This document shows positions 28,356 to 37,650 of a stretch of 64,000 nucleotides of DNA, piece after piece. The stretch comes from Pseudomonadota bacterium. GTDB taxonomy: Bacteria; Pseudomonadota; Gammaproteobacteria; Burkholderiales; Burkholderiaceae_C. Numbering within the stretch: the first letter of the stretch is position 1; every line of letters begins with the position of its first letter. The DNA is taken from contig JAFEDY010000003.1 in NCBI GenBank assembly GCA_018241405.1, positions 38,172-102,171 on the forward strand, given 5' to 3'. Below the pieces are notes generated by a model. It ran no database searches. It saw only the letters and a list, made by a program, of their open reading frames with translations, and was not told the DNA's origin. The translations under genes and the position numbers were made by a program.

Positions 28356-28988
28356 TCAGGGCGCCGGCCGCACCAGCTGCACATGCAGCCGCGTGGCGCG
28401 GCCCATTTCGCCGCTGGCCTCGCCGCTGGCCATGTTCACGGCCCAGCTTTGCTGCACCGACATGCTGCTCTCGCCCGCACCGCCGCGCATGACGTTGCCG
28501 TAGGCATAGGGGTTGACGGTGGCGGTGTTGACGCTGGCCGTGCCCGTCCAGAGCCAGTCGCGCGGCATGGCCGGGAACAAGTGCTGATCCACCGATGGCG
28601 GCTGGGCCGTGCGGTTGACCAGGCGCCGCAGCTCGTTCACACGCGGCAGGCGCCAGCGCACGCCATCGGCCTGCCAGCGCTTGCGCACCATGGCCTGGGC
28701 CTCGCCGTAGGTCAGCAGCTGGGCCACGCCGCGGCAGGCGCTGCCGTTCCAGGTCATGCCCTCCACGCAGCGCGGCCAGGCCAGGCGCGCACGGGTGTCT
28801 ATCACCAGGCCGCCGTCGGGTGACAGGACGAATGCCGGCTGCGGAGCGCGCGCAGCGGCTGCCGGCGCATCGTCCTCGCCGCCATCCGCATTCGGGGCTG
28901 CAGCCGCCGGCAGAGCCAGCGCCGTGGCACACAGGGCCACGGCGACGGTGCGCCAGCGCAGGGTGGGCAAGGGTGGAGGCAGGGGCAT
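28356..28988 (-). CDS. Secreted DUF1566-domain protein
   Basis: A 210-residue exported protein. From the ATG at 28986-28988 there is a signal peptide (RWRTVAVALCATALALPAAAA). A short acidic, Ala-rich linker comes next. The DUF1566 (Lcl C-terminal) fold then has WPRCVEGMTWNGSAC, GVRWRLPRVNELRRLVN and the WLWTGTASVN aromatic core. Two cysteines (RCVEG, SACRG) could form a disulfide. The fold is common in lipoproteins and surface proteins but has no assigned activity. A start at 29039 is open but would put extra polar residues before the signal peptide. It diverges from an MFS gene. Confidence 0.75.
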   Translation of the reverse strand: MPLPPPLPTLRWRTVAVALCATALALPAAAAPNADGGEDDAPAAAARAPQPAFVLSPDGGLVIDTRARLAWPRCVEGMTWNGSACRGVAQLLTYGEAQAMVRKRWQADGVRWRLPRVNELRRLVNRTAQPPSVDQHLFPAMPRDWLWTGTASVNTATVNPYAYGNVMRGGAGESSMSVQQSWAVNMASGEASGEMGRATRLHVQLVRPAP

Positions 28989-29184
28989 GGCGGTGAAGGC
29001 GGCAAACGATGAATGCGGGCATTGTGTGCGCATGCGCACGACGGCAATGGGTCAAATAGCCGTGACTTGAGGGCCTTCATGCGCCGGCCGGGCAGGCCGT
29101 GGCGAGTCTGGCGACAATTGGGTGAATGCCGTTTCCCGTTCCCTGCCACCGCTTTTGCCGCCACTCCCCACATGGGGGCGTGCA

Positions 29185-30591
29185 ATGAGCGCCCACCCAC
29201 AGGCAGGCCCCGTCACCATTACCGATGGCCTCGCGCAGCCCGCGCGCCGCCGGGCCATGCGGGTCATCATCCTGGGGCTGATGCTGGCCGTGCTCGACAC
29301 CAGCCTCGTCAACCTGGCGCTGCCCGACATCGCACGCCAGCTCCAGTCCGATTCGGCGCGCTCGATCTGGGTGGTCAATGCCTACCAGCTGGCCACGCTG
29401 ATCGTGCTGCTGCCGCTGGCCGCCCTGGGCGAGCGCCTGGGCTACCGGCGCGTGTACCTGGTGGGCATTGCGTTGTTTTCCGTGGCCTCGCTGGGCGCCA
29501 TGCTGGCCGCGTCCATGCCGGCGCTGATTGCGGCGCGCGCGCTGCAGGGCCTGGGCGCGGCCGGCGTGATGGCCGTGAACGCGGCCCTGGTGCGCCTGAT
29601 CTACCCGCGCGCCCAGCTGGGCCAGGGCATGGCCATCAATTCGCTGGTGGTGGCCACGGCGTCCATGGCCGGGCCCTCGGTGGCGGCGGCCATTCTGTCG
29701 GTCGCGTCCTGGCCCTGGCTGTTTGCCATGAACCTGCCGCTGGGCCTGTACATCTGGCGGCTGGGGCGGCGCGCGCTGCCGGCCAATCCGCCGTCCGAGC
29801 ATGACGGGCCGCGCTTTTCCCTCATCGACGTGCTGCTCAACGGCGCCATGTTCACGCTGATCTTTTTGGGCGGCTCGCACCTCGGCGTGGGTGCGGCGGC
29901 GCAGGAGGGCGGCGGCACATCGGGCGGCTGGCTGCTGCTGGCGGGCCTGGCCGTGGGGGCGCTGTACCTGCGGCGCCAGTGGCACCGGGCGGCGCCGCTG
30001 TTTCCGGTGGATCTGCTGCGCATACCCGTATTTGCGCTGTCCATGGGCTCGTCCGTGGGGGCGTTCTGCGCACAGATGCTGGGCTTTCTGTCTCTGCCCT
30101 TTCTGCTGCTGGAGGCCCAGGGCCGCAGCCACCTGGAGGCTGGCCTCCTGATCACCGCCTGGCCCCTGGCCACGGCCCTGGTGGCGCCGCTGGCCGGGCG
30201 CCTGATAGGCCGCCATCCCGACGGCCTGCTGGGCGGCATTGGCATGGCGGTGTTTGCGGCGGGCCTCTTGGCGCTGGGCCTGCTGCCGGCGCGGCCCGCC
30301 GACTGGGACGTGGTCTGGCGCATGGCGCTGTGCGGCGCGGGCTTTGCGCTGTTCCAGTCGCCCAACAACCACACCATCGTCACCACGGCCCCGCTGCACC
30401 GCAGCGGCGCGGCCAGCGGCATGCTGGGCACGGCGCGCCTGACGGGCCAGACCCTGGGCGCGGTGGTGCTGGCCGCCATCTTCGCGCTGCGCCCGGGCCA
30501 TGACGGCAGCGCCGAGTCGCTGGCACTGTTGCTGGCCGCGGGCTTTGCGCTGGCGGCCGGGGTGTGCAGTTCGCTGCGCGTGCGCGCGTGA
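29185..30591 (+). CDS. MFS efflux transporter, DHA2 (EmrB/QacA) type
   Basis: A 468-residue carrier with about fourteen helices. MLAVLDTSLVNLALPDIARQL is the DHA2 motif that marks drug:H+ antiporters. GERLGYRRVYLVG is motif A, and AGPSVAAAILSVASWPWLFAMN is the motif C region. It likely exports toxic organic compounds. I chose the ATG at 29185 (GGGGGCG upstream). A GTG at 29122 would add 21 residues of low-complexity Pro/Leu. It ends eight bases before the convergent CopD-like stop. Confidence 0.88.
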   Translation: MSAHPQAGPVTITDGLAQPARRRAMRVIILGLMLAVLDTSLVNLALPDIARQLQSDSARSIWVVNAYQLATLIVLLPLAALGERLGYRRVYLVGIALFSVASLGAMLAASMPALIAARALQGLGAAGVMAVNAALVRLIYPRAQLGQGMAINSLVVATASMAGPSVAAAILSVASWPWLFAMNLPLGLYIWRLGRRALPANPPSEHDGPRFSLIDVLLNGAMFTLIFLGGSHLGVGAAAQEGGGTSGGWLLLAGLAVGALYLRRQWHRAAPLFPVDLLRIPVFALSMGSSVGAFCAQMLGFLSLPFLLLEAQGRSHLEAGLLITAWPLATALVAPLAGRLIGRHPDGLLGGIGMAVFAAGLLALGLLPARPADWDVVWRMALCGAGFALFQSPNNHTIVTTAPLHRSGAASGMLGTARLTGQTLGAVVLAAIFALRPGHDGSAESLALLLAAGFALAAGVCSSLRVRA

Positions 30592-30598
30592 GGCGGGC

Positions 30599-31057
30599 TT
30601 ACATCAGGAAGGTCTGCACGACGATCACCACGCCCAGGAGCAGGTTCACGCCCACCCAGCGGCGTATGGCGGCCAGGGCCTGGCCGCCGGCGGCCCAATC
30701 CGAGCCTGCCACGGCCTGCTCCAGCCGGCCGAGCAGGGCGAAATAGATGTAGGCAAAGATGCCCATCATCACCAGGCCCAGCGTGGCCATCACGGTCCAG
30801 CGCAGCGGCATGGAGAAGGCGCCGCCCGAACCGATGCTGACGGCGCCAATCATGCCCAGCCCCGTGGTCAGCACGAGGACGATGGCCACTGCCACTGCGG
30901 CGAGGAAGCGCTGCAGCACGTCGTGCATCAGCCGCACGCGCTGCGCCGGCTCAAGCCCCTGCGCCGCGGGGCGCAGGAAGAAATGGGCGAAGACCATGCC
31001 GCCTATCCAGACGATGATGGACAGCACATGGATGAGCTTGAGCGCGTTGTAGAGCAT
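30599..31057 (-). CDS. CopD-like four-helix membrane protein
   Basis: A 152-residue inner-membrane protein with four predicted helices. LKLIHVLSIIVWIGGMVFAHFFL carries the His and Trp pattern of the CopD/DUF2269 family. Members include copper-resistance permeases and electron-transport or heme-related membrane proteins, so copper handling is possible but not shown. The start at 31055-31057 fits the first helix, whereas the longer open frame gives a Cys/Pro-rich shadow. It follows metE by 25 bases on the same strand and may be cotranscribed. Confidence 0.8.
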   Translation of the reverse strand: MLYNALKLIHVLSIIVWIGGMVFAHFFLRPAAQGLEPAQRVRLMHDVLQRFLAAVAVAIVLVLTTGLGMIGAVSIGSGGAFSMPLRWTVMATLGLVMMGIFAYIYFALLGRLEQAVAGSDWAAGGQALAAIRRWVGVNLLLGVVIVVQTFLM

Positions 31058-31082
31058 GAACGGGGCCGGGTGCAAAAGCCCG

Positions 31083-33425
31083 TCATTGTGCCGCGGCGCG
31101 CAGCAGGCGTGCCGCCTGCACCATGTTGCGCAGCGCGGCCTCGGTCTCGGGCCAGCCGCGGGTCTTGAGGCCGCAGTCGGGGTTGACCCAGAGGTTGGCG
31201 GGCGGCACCACTTCGGCGGCGCGGCGCAGCAGGCGCAGCATTTCATGGACGCCGGGCACGCGCGGCGAATGGATGTCGTACACGCCGGGGCCGATCTCGT
31301 TGGGGTACTTGAAGCTGCCGAAGGCGCCCAGCAGCTCCATGCCCGAGCGGCTGGTCTCGATGGTGATCACGTCGGCGTCCATGGCCGCGATCTCGGGCAG
31401 GATGTCGTTGAACTCGCTGTAGCACATGTGGGTGTGGATCTGCGTGGCGTTGCCCACGCCGCAGGCTGCGATGCGGAAGGCCCGCGTGGCCCAGTCCAGG
31501 TAGGGCTTCCAGAGCGAGCGGCGCAGCGGCAGGCCCTCGCGGATGGCGGGCTCGTCGATCTGCACGATGCCTATGCCGGCCTGCTCCAGATCCACCACCT
31601 CGTCGCGTATGGCCCAGGCGATCTGCTCGCAGCTGCGGCTCCTCGGCTGGTCGTCGCGCACGAAGGACCATTGCAGTATGGTCACCGGCCCGGTGAGCAT
31701 GCCCTTCATGGGCTTGGCTGTGAGGCTCTGGGCGTACACGGTCCAGTCCACCGTCATGGCGCGCGGGCGGGCCACGTCGCCGTAGAGCACGGGCGGTTTC
31801 ACGCAGCGCGAGCCGTAGCTCTGCACCCAGCCGTTGGCGGTGAACGCGAAGCCGGCCAGCTGTTCGCCAAAGTATTCCACCATGTCGTTGCGCTCGGCCT
31901 CGCCGTGCACCAGCACGTCCAGGCCCAGCTCCTCTTGCTTGCGCACGGCCAGCTCGATCTCGGCGCGCATCTGCGCCTGGTAGTGGGCATCGCCCAGCGC
32001 GCCGCGCCGGTGGGCGGCACGCGCGGCGCGGATGGCGGGGGTCTGCGGGAAGGAGCCGATCGTGGTGGTGGGCAGCGGCGGCAGGCCAAGGCGCCCGCGC
32101 TGCACCACCTGGCGCGCGGCAAACGGCGCGCGGCGCTGGTCGGCACCTGCGGGCGCCCCGGCCAGGCGGCGCGCGACCTCGGGGCGGTGCACGCGGGTGC
32201 TGGCGCGGCGGCTTGCGCTGGCGGCGCGGGCCTCGACCAGGCGCGGGTCGGTGTCATGCACGCTGCCATCGAGCAGGCCGCGCAGCAGGTCGAGCTCGCC
32301 GAGCTTTTCGGTGGCGAAGGCGAGCCAGGAGCGCAGCTCGGCGTCCAGCGCCCCCTCGCCCGCGAGCGATACGGGCACATGCAGCAGCGAGCATGAGGGC
32401 GCAATCCACAGCGGCCCCTGGTGCTTGTCGGCCACGGGGCGCAGCAGGGCCAGGGCGGCATCAGGGTCGGTGCGCCAGATGTTGCGGCCGTCCACCACGC
32501 CCACCGACAGTACCTTGTAGCCCGGCAGCCAGTCGGCCACGCCGGTCAGCTCCTGCGGCGCGCGCACGGCGTCCACATGCAGGCCCGCCACGGGCAGTTG
32601 GCAGGCCAGGCGCAGGTTGGCTTCGAGCGGCGAGAAGTAGGTGGCCAGCAGCACCTGCGGGCCGGCCTTGCCGAGCTGCCAGTAGGCGGGCTCGAAGGCC
32701 TGGCTCCAGGCGGGGGGCAGATCCAGGCCCAGGATGGGCTCGTCGATCTGCACCCACTGCACGCCCTGGGCCTTGAGCCGTGCGAGGACCTGCGCATACA
32801 CGGGCAGCAGGCGGTCGAGCAGGGCCAGCTTGTCGAATGCGGCCGCGCCCTTTTCCTTGGACAGCCACAGGAAGGTCAGCGGCCCTACCAGCTGCGCCTT
32901 GACCGCGTGGCCCAGCGCCTGGGCCTCGGCCACCTCGGTGAACAGGCGCTCTCCGGCCAGGTGGAACGCTGTGTCCGCGTGCAGCTCGGGCACGAGGTAG
33001 TGGTAGTTGGTGTCGAACCACTTGGTCATCTCCAGCGCGGCCTGGCCCGCGCCGTCATGCGCCGCATGCGTGCAGCCGGCGCCGCAGCTGGGCGCGTCGT
33101 GCGCCTGCACGCCGCGCGCCATGGCGAAGTAGCGCGCCAGCCCTGGCGTGCCGGGGGCGAAGCCGAAGCGCGCCGGCTCGCAGCCCAGCAGCTGGATGTG
33201 GTTGGCCATGTGGTCGTAATAGGCGAAATCGCCCACGGTGACGAAGGCCAGGCCCGCGTCGCGCTGGGCCTGCCAGTGGCGCGCGCGCAGCTCGGCGCCC
33301 ACGGATTCGAGCGCGGCGGCGTCGATCTCTCCGCGCCAGTGGCGCTCCAGGGCACGCTTGAGTTCGCGCTGCGCGCCCATGCGGGGAAAGCCGAGGGTGT
33401 GCGTGAGTGTGGGGGTGGCGGCCAT
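31083..33425 (-). CDS. metE: Cobalamin-independent methionine synthase
   Basis: A 780-residue enzyme that transfers a methyl group from 5-methyl-tetrahydropteroyltri-glutamate to homocysteine, the last step of methionine synthesis. The N-terminal barrel starts [17 protein letters not shown]. The C-terminal catalytic barrel begins near [13 protein letters not shown]. Zinc ligands are visible: [10 protein letters not shown] (His and Cys near 666-668), the Glu in TIETSRSG, and the Cys in [11 protein letters not shown] near 751. The linker between barrels is rich in Ala, Arg and Pro. The gene diverges from metR, the usual activator arrangement. No cobalamin riboswitch fits into its short leader. 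Confidence 0.97.
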   Translation of the reverse strand: MAATPTLTHTLGFPRMGAQRELKRALERHWRGEIDAAALESVGAELRARHWQAQRDAGLAFVTVGDFAYYDHMANHIQLLGCEPARFGFAPGTPGLARYFAMARGVQAHDAPSCGAGCTHAAHDGAGQAALEMTKWFDTNYHYLVPELHADTAFHLAGERLFTEVAEAQALGHAVKAQLVGPLTFLWLSKEKGAAAFDKLALLDRLLPVYAQVLARLKAQGVQWVQIDEPILGLDLPPAWSQAFEPAYWQLGKAGPQVLLATYFSPLEANLRLACQLPVAGLHVDAVRAPQELTGVADWLPGYKVLSVGVVDGRNIWRTDPDAALALLRPVADKHQGPLWIAPSCSLLHVPVSLAGEGALDAELRSWLAFATEKLGELDLLRGLLDGSVHDTDPRLVEARAASASRRASTRVHRPEVARRLAGAPAGADQRRAPFAARQVVQRGRLGLPPLPTTTIGSFPQTPAIRAARAAHRRGALGDAHYQAQMRAEIELAVRKQEELGLDVLVHGEAERNDMVEYFGEQLAGFAFTANGWVQSYGSRCVKPPVLYGDVARPRAMTVDWTVYAQSLTAKPMKGMLTGPVTILQWSFVRDDQPRSRSCEQIAWAIRDEVVDLEQAGIGIVQIDEPAIREGLPLRRSLWKPYLDWATRAFRIAACGVGNATQIHTHMCYSEFNDILPEIAAMDADVITIETSRSGMELLGAFGSFKYPNEIGPGVYDIHSPRVPGVHEMLRLLRRAAEVVPPANLWVNPDCGLKTRGWPETEAALRNMVQAARLLRAAAQ

Positions 33426-33529
33426 GGTGTGGTTGTTCCCTTGCTTGGTTGTTGGTCAGGCGGCAATAGTCCATCAGCCTCATCTATTATTCAAACGAAA
33501 GTTTTACCAATTCATCTTGAAAAGTTCTA
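33426..33529. promoter_or_regulatory. metE/metR divergent control region
   Basis: The 104-base gap is AT-rich compared with its surroundings, especially at 33481-33530. A small inverted repeat TTCA-TCT-TGAA lies at 33511-33521, nine bases before metR. In enteric bacteria MetR binds TGAA-N5-TTCA sites between these two genes. I do not see that exact site here, so the operator is only suggested. Confidence 0.35.
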
Positions 33530-34456
33530 ATGATTCAGTCCATCCTGGAGATGCGCCACCTGCGCACCCTGCAGGCCCTGCGCGACAGCGGCAGCCTGGT
33601 GCGGGCGGCGCAGCTGCTCAGCCTCACGCAGTCGGCGCTGTCGCACCAGATCAAGCTGCTGGAGGATCGCTACGGCGCGCCGCTGTTCGAGCGCAAGTCC
33701 GTGCCGCCGCAGTTCAGCGCCACGGGCGCGCGCCTGCTGCAGCTGGCCGACGCCGTGCTGCCCCAGGTGGAGGCGGCCGAGCGCGACGTGGCGCGGCTGT
33801 CGCTGGGGCCGGGCGGGCAGATGCGCATCGCCGTGGAGTGCCACACCTGCTTCGACTGGCTGATGCCGGCCATGGACGCCTTCCGCGCGCGCTGGCCCGA
33901 GGTGGAGCTGGACATCGTGAGCGGCTTCCACGCCGACCCCGTGGGCCTGCTGCACCAGGGGCGTGCCGACCTGGCCATCGTCTCCGAGGTGGACGCGGAC
34001 GAGGCGGGCGTGGACTACCACCCGCTTTTCGGCTTCGAGATCCGGGCGCTCTTGTCCAACACGCATCCGCTGCTGGCCAGGCCCTACCTGGTGGCGCAGG
34101 ACTTTGCCGACCAGACCGTCATCACCTACCCTGTGCCCGACGAGATGCTGGATCTGGTGCGCCAGGTGCTGGAGCCCGCCGGCGTGCGCCCTCCGCGGCG
34201 CACCACCGAGCTCACCGTGGCCATGCTGCAGCTGGTGGCCAGCGGCCGCGGCGTGGCCGCGCTGCCCCTGTGGGCCGTGCAGGGCTACCTGGATCGCGGC
34301 TACGTGGCGGCGCGACCCATAGGCGCGCAGGGCCTGCGCGGCGAGCTGCACGCGGCCTGCCTGCCGGGGCTCTCGTCCAGGCCCTACCTGCAGGACTTTG
34401 TGGGCGTGACGCGCGAGACCAGCTTCGTCACGCTCAAGGGCGTGGAGCTGCTATGA
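33530..34456 (+). CDS. metR: LysR-family regulator of methionine synthesis
   Basis: A 308-residue LysR regulator. LRTLQALRDSGSLVRAAQLL and SQSALSHQIKLLEDR-type residues form the DNA-binding helix-turn-helix. The effector domain has IAVECHTCFDWLMPAMDAF, VTYPVP-like VITYPVPDEMLDL and VAALPLWAVQGYL. These match MetR, which uses homocysteine as co-inducer of metE and related genes. It diverges from metE, as in enterics. The ATG at 33530 gives the usual short N-terminus before MRHLRTLQ. Confidence 0.93.
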   Translation: MIQSILEMRHLRTLQALRDSGSLVRAAQLLSLTQSALSHQIKLLEDRYGAPLFERKSVPPQFSATGARLLQLADAVLPQVEAAERDVARLSLGPGGQMRIAVECHTCFDWLMPAMDAFRARWPEVELDIVSGFHADPVGLLHQGRADLAIVSEVDADEAGVDYHPLFGFEIRALLSNTHPLLARPYLVAQDFADQTVITYPVPDEMLDLVRQVLEPAGVRPPRRTTELTVAMLQLVASGRGVAALPLWAVQGYLDRGYVAARPIGAQGLRGELHAACLPGLSSRPYLQDFVGVTRETSFVTLKGVELL

Positions 34457-34500
34457 ATTTCATGGCTGCCAGCGCTTGATTGGCAAGCGCTGGCGCCTGG
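34451..34500. repeat. Dispersed GCGC palindrome, copy between metR and lyase genes
   Basis: GCCAGCGCTT (34468-34477) pairs perfectly with AAGCGCTGGC (34485-34494) around a seven-base loop. TTTCATGGCT precedes it, parallel to TTTTGATAGCT in the copy at 26.3 kb. It lies at a convergent boundary, overlaps the last codons of metR, and could serve as a two-way terminator, although the T tracts are weak. Confidence 0.65.
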
Positions 34501-34502
34501 TT

Positions 34503-35363
34503 TCACTCGTATTGCTTTTCGAGCGCGTCCCAGAACGGCTTGCCCACCAGGCGTTGGCGCTCGGCGAACGGCGCCACCAGGGCCGGGTCCTCGCGCAGCT
34601 CGCGCACGTCGCGCAACTGCGTCAGCACCTTCTGCATGCCGGCCAGGGCGCCCTGCAGCGCGGCGTTGGCGTAGAGCACGAAGCCGTAGCCGAGCCGGCC
34701 CAGCTCGTCGGCGCCGACGATGGGCGTCTTGCCGCCTATGACCATGTTCATGAGCTGGGGCTGTTTCAGCCGCTGGGGCAGGGCGCGCACTTCGTTTGCG
34801 CTGGTCACGGCCTCGACGAAGAGGATGTCGGCGCCGGCCTCGGCGTACGCCTGCGCGCGCTCCACGGCGGCGTCGAAGCCGTGCACGGCGGCGGCGTCGG
34901 TGCGCGCCATGACGAGCATGCCGTCGCGCCGCGCGTCGCAGGCGGCCTTGATTTTGCCGATCATCTCGCTGGCCTCGATCACGGCCTTGCCGTTGAAATG
35001 GCCGCAGCGCTTAGGTGAAACCTGGTCTTCCAGCTGAATGCAGTCGGCCCCCGCGCGCTCCAGTGTGCGCACCGCGTGGTAGGTGTTGAGCGCGTTGCCA
35101 AAGCCGGTGTCGGCGTCCACGATCAGCGGCAGCTCCACCGCGTCGCGGATGCGCGCCGTGTGATCGGCAATATCCGTCAGGCCCATGAAGCCTTGATCCG
35201 GCAGGCCGAACCACATATTGGTCACGCCCGCACCGGTGACGTAGAGGGCCTCGTAGCCCAGGTCGGCCACCACACGGGCCGAGAGGGCGTTGAACGCGCC
35301 GGGCACGATGACGCCGCGGCGGGCCTCGGCCAGGGTCTTGAGTTGTTGCTTGGTTGTGGTCAT
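34503..35363 (-). CDS. Isocitrate lyase/PEP mutase-family lyase, PrpB-like
   Basis: A 286-residue alpha/beta-barrel lyase. PLIVDADTGFGNALNTYHAV and the SPKRCGH loop, whose Cys is the catalytic acid in isocitrate and 2-methylisocitrate lyases, indicate a C-C lyase rather than a PEP mutase. MARTDAAAVHGFDAAVERAQAY also matches PrpB. The remainder diverges from typical PrpB (N-terminal TNMWFGLPDQGFM). The protein is thus either a divergent 2-methylisocitrate lyase or an enzyme for a related methylated malate or oxaloacetate. It is the last gene of the methylcitrate cluster. No other prpB is visible, so it probably supplies that step. Confidence 0.85.
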   Translation of the reverse strand: MTTTKQQLKTLAEARRGVIVPGAFNALSARVVADLGYEALYVTGAGVTNMWFGLPDQGFMGLTDIADHTARIRDAVELPLIVDADTGFGNALNTYHAVRTLERAGADCIQLEDQVSPKRCGHFNGKAVIEASEMIGKIKAACDARRDGMLVMARTDAAAVHGFDAAVERAQAYAEAGADILFVEAVTSANEVRALPQRLKQPQLMNMVIGGKTPIVGADELGRLGYGFVLYANAALQGALAGMQKVLTQLRDVRELREDPALVAPFAERQRLVGKPFWDALEKQYE

Positions 35364-35370
35364 GTGGTCG

Positions 35371-36384
35371 CTAGTCGAGAGTGATGTTGGCCTTCTTGAT
35401 CACCGGGCCCCACTTGGCGCGTTCCTGCGCGAGGAACTTGCCGAAGGCCTGGGGCGTGCCGCCCACCACCTCGCCGCCCGAGTTCTCGATCATGGCGCGC
35501 ACTTCGGGGTCCTTCAGCGCCTCGTTGACGGCCTTGTTCAGGCGCTCGACGATGGGCGCGGGCGTGCTGGCCGGTGCGATCATGCCCAGCCAGTTGTAGG
35601 ACTCGAAGCCCTTGATACCGGCCTCGCTCAAAGTGGGCACGTCGGGCAGCACCTTCAGGCGCTGCTTGCTGGAGACGGCCAGGGCCGTCACCTTGTGGCC
35701 CTGGATGGCGGGCAGGGCGGCATAGCCCATCTCGAACATGAAGGCCAGGTGGCCGCCCATGAGGTCGGTGGCGGCGAGCGCGCCGCCCTTGTAGGGCACA
35801 TGGGTCATTTCGGTGCCGGTCTGGTAGGCCAGCAGCTCGCCCGAGAGGTGGTGCGCCCCGCCTACGCCGGAGGAGCCGAAGGTCAGCGTGCCCGGCTTGG
35901 CCTTGGCGGCGGCGATCAGCTCGGCCACGGTCTTGAACGGCTGGTTGGGCGCCGTGGTCAGGATCAGCGGCGCCTCCTCGATGAGGATGATGGGCTGCAG
36001 GTCGCGCATGGCGTCGTACGGCATCTTCTTCATCAGCATGGGGTTGGTGACCAGCGGCGCGGGCGAGCCAAAGCCAAAGGTGTAGCCGTCCTTGGCTTTG
36101 GCGATGGCATCGGTTCCGGTCACGCCGCCGGCGCCGCCGCGGTTGTCGATGACGATGGGCTGGCCCAGGCTCTGGCCGATCTTGTCAACGATCTTGCGTG
36201 CGCGGGTATCGGCAAAGCCCCCGGCGGCGTAGGGCACGATGAGCTTGATGGGGCGCGTGGGCCAGGCCTCCTTGGCCTGGGCACTGGCCTGGCCCGGCAT
36301 GGCCAGCATGGCGGCGCCGGTGGTTGCGAGCAAGGCGGCCAGCTGCAGGGCGCCGCGGCGCTGCATCAGGGTGTGGCTTGGCAT
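35371..36384 (-). CDS. Bug/TctC-family periplasmic binding protein
   Basis: A 337-residue tripartite-tricarboxylate-transporter binding protein. The N-terminus MQRRGALQLAALLATTGAAM is a signal sequence with paired arginines, cut near GQASA. WPTRPIKLIVPYAAGGFADTRAR, VIDNRGGAGGVTGTDAIAKA, THVPYKGGALAATDLMGGH and LPDVPTLSEAGIKG are Bug hallmarks. Such proteins bind dicarboxylates, citrate or aromatic acids. No TctA/TctB membrane genes are in the window, so it must use a distant transporter or act as a sensor. It lies eight bases upstream of the lyase gene and 42 bases downstream of prpF. Confidence 0.93.
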   Translation of the reverse strand: MPSHTLMQRRGALQLAALLATTGAAMLAMPGQASAQAKEAWPTRPIKLIVPYAAGGFADTRARKIVDKIGQSLGQPIVIDNRGGAGGVTGTDAIAKAKDGYTFGFGSPAPLVTNPMLMKKMPYDAMRDLQPIILIEEAPLILTTAPNQPFKTVAELIAAAKAKPGTLTFGSSGVGGAHHLSGELLAYQTGTEMTHVPYKGGALAATDLMGGHLAFMFEMGYAALPAIQGHKVTALAVSSKQRLKVLPDVPTLSEAGIKGFESYNWLGMIAPASTPAPIVERLNKAVNEALKDPEVRAMIENSGGEVVGGTPQAFGKFLAQERAKWGPVIKKANITLD

Positions 36385-36426
36385 ATGAGACTCCTGGGTT
36401 GTGGCTTGGTGGATGGGCTGGTCGGC

Positions 36427-37620
36427 TCACGCCTGCAATACCTCGCCCGGCACGCGCACCCAGCCTTCCATGAGGATACGCGCGCTGCGGCTCATGAGGG
36501 CCTTGGTCACGCGCCACTGGCCGTCGGCCAGGCGGGCCTGGGCGCCCACGCGCAGGGTACCCGAGGGATGGCCAAAACGCACGGCCTGGCGCTCGCCGCC
36601 GCCGGCCGCCAGGTTGACCAGGGTGCCGGGCACGGCCGCCGCCGCGCCGATGGCCACGGCGGCCGTGCCCATCATGGCGTGGTGCAGCCGGCCCATGGAC
36701 AGGGCGCGCACCAGCAGGTCGATGTCGCCCGCCCGCACGGTCTTGCCCGAGGACGCCACGTAGTCCGCTGGCGGCGCCACGAAGGCGATCTTCGGTGTGT
36801 GCTGGCGTGTGGCGGCCTCGGAGACTTGGTGGATCAGACCCATCTTCACGGCGCCAAAGGCGCGTATGGCCTCGAAGCGCGCCAGCGCCGCGCCGTCGCC
36901 GTTGATGGCGTCCTGCAGCTCGCGGCCGCTGTAGCCGATGTCGGCCGCGTTCAGGAAGATGGTGGGGATGCCGGCGTTGATCAGCGTGGCGGCAAGACTG
37001 CCCACGCCGGGGACGTCCAGGCGGTCCACCACATTGCCGGTGGGGAACATGGCGCCGCCGTCCTCGCCCTCATCGGCGGGGTCGAGGAATTCGAGTGCCA
37101 CCTCGGCGGCCGGGAAGGTCACGCCGTCGAGCTCGAATTCGCCCGTCTCCTGCACCTGGCCGTTGGTGATGGGCACATGGGCGATGATGGTCTTGGCTAT
37201 GTTGGCCTGCCAGATGCGCACGGTGCAGGTGCCGTTGCGTGGAATCTGCGCGGGGTCTATCAGCCCCATGTGGATGGCGCAGGGGCCCACGGCGGCCGAG
37301 AGGTTGCCGCAATTGCCGCTCCAGTCCACAAACGGCTGGTCTATGGACACCTGGCCGAACAGGTAGTCCACGTCATGCCCTGGGCGGCGGCTGCGCGACA
37401 GGATCACGGCCTTGCTGGTGCTGGACGAAGCATTGCCCAGGCCGTCGATCTGCTTGCCATAGGGGTCGGGGCTGCCCAGCACGCGCAGCAGGATGGCGTC
37501 GCGCACGGCGCCGGGCCTTTGCGCAGGCTCGGGCAGATCCTGTAGCTTGAAGAACACGCCCTTGCTGGTGCCACCGCGCAGGTAGGTGGCGGGGATGCGG
37601 ATTTGCGGTATTTCACTCAT
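36427..37620 (-). CDS. prpF: 2-methylaconitate cis-trans isomerase PrpF
   Basis: A 397-residue isomerase of the PrpF family (diaminopimelate-epimerase-like fold). IPATYLRGGTSKGVFF is the family signature near the N-terminus. SGNCGNLSAAVGPCAI holds the cysteine/glycine active-site loop. It converts the 2-methylaconitate isomer made by AcnD into the form used to make 2-methylisocitrate. The start at 37618-37620 matches the usual length. An in-frame GTG at 37638 would include bases of a dispersed repeat. It lies 21 bases after acnD in the same operon. Confidence 0.95.
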   Translation of the reverse strand: MSEIPQIRIPATYLRGGTSKGVFFKLQDLPEPAQRPGAVRDAILLRVLGSPDPYGKQIDGLGNASSSTSKAVILSRSRRPGHDVDYLFGQVSIDQPFVDWSGNCGNLSAAVGPCAIHMGLIDPAQIPRNGTCTVRIWQANIAKTIIAHVPITNGQVQETGEFELDGVTFPAAEVALEFLDPADEGEDGGAMFPTGNVVDRLDVPGVGSLAATLINAGIPTIFLNAADIGYSGRELQDAINGDGAALARFEAIRAFGAVKMGLIHQVSEAATRQHTPKIAFVAPPADYVASSGKTVRAGDIDLLVRALSMGRLHHAMMGTAAVAIGAAAAVPGTLVNLAAGGGERQAVRFGHPSGTLRVGAQARLADGQWRVTKALMSRSARILMEGWVRVPGEVLQA

Positions 37621-37650
37621 ATTTTGATAGCTTTTCACGCTTTACGCATG
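37616..37650 (-). repeat. Dispersed repeat fragment between acnD and prpF
   Basis: On the plus strand ATTTTGATAGCTTTTCACGC (37620-37639) leads into TTTACGCATGGGCATTTGG. It matches the left half of the 26.3 kb copy (ATTTTGATAGCT...GCGC...). It provides the prpF leader and the last codons of acnD. The stem is degenerate here. Confidence 0.5.

Noticed and set aside
33426..33529. Cobalamin riboswitch before metE
   Set aside because: The leader is too short, and the divergent metR gene explains regulation.
35290..37545. 751-codon open frame antisense to the Bug and prpF genes
   Set aside because: It crosses two convincing genes and encodes a Gly/His-rich sequence without motifs.
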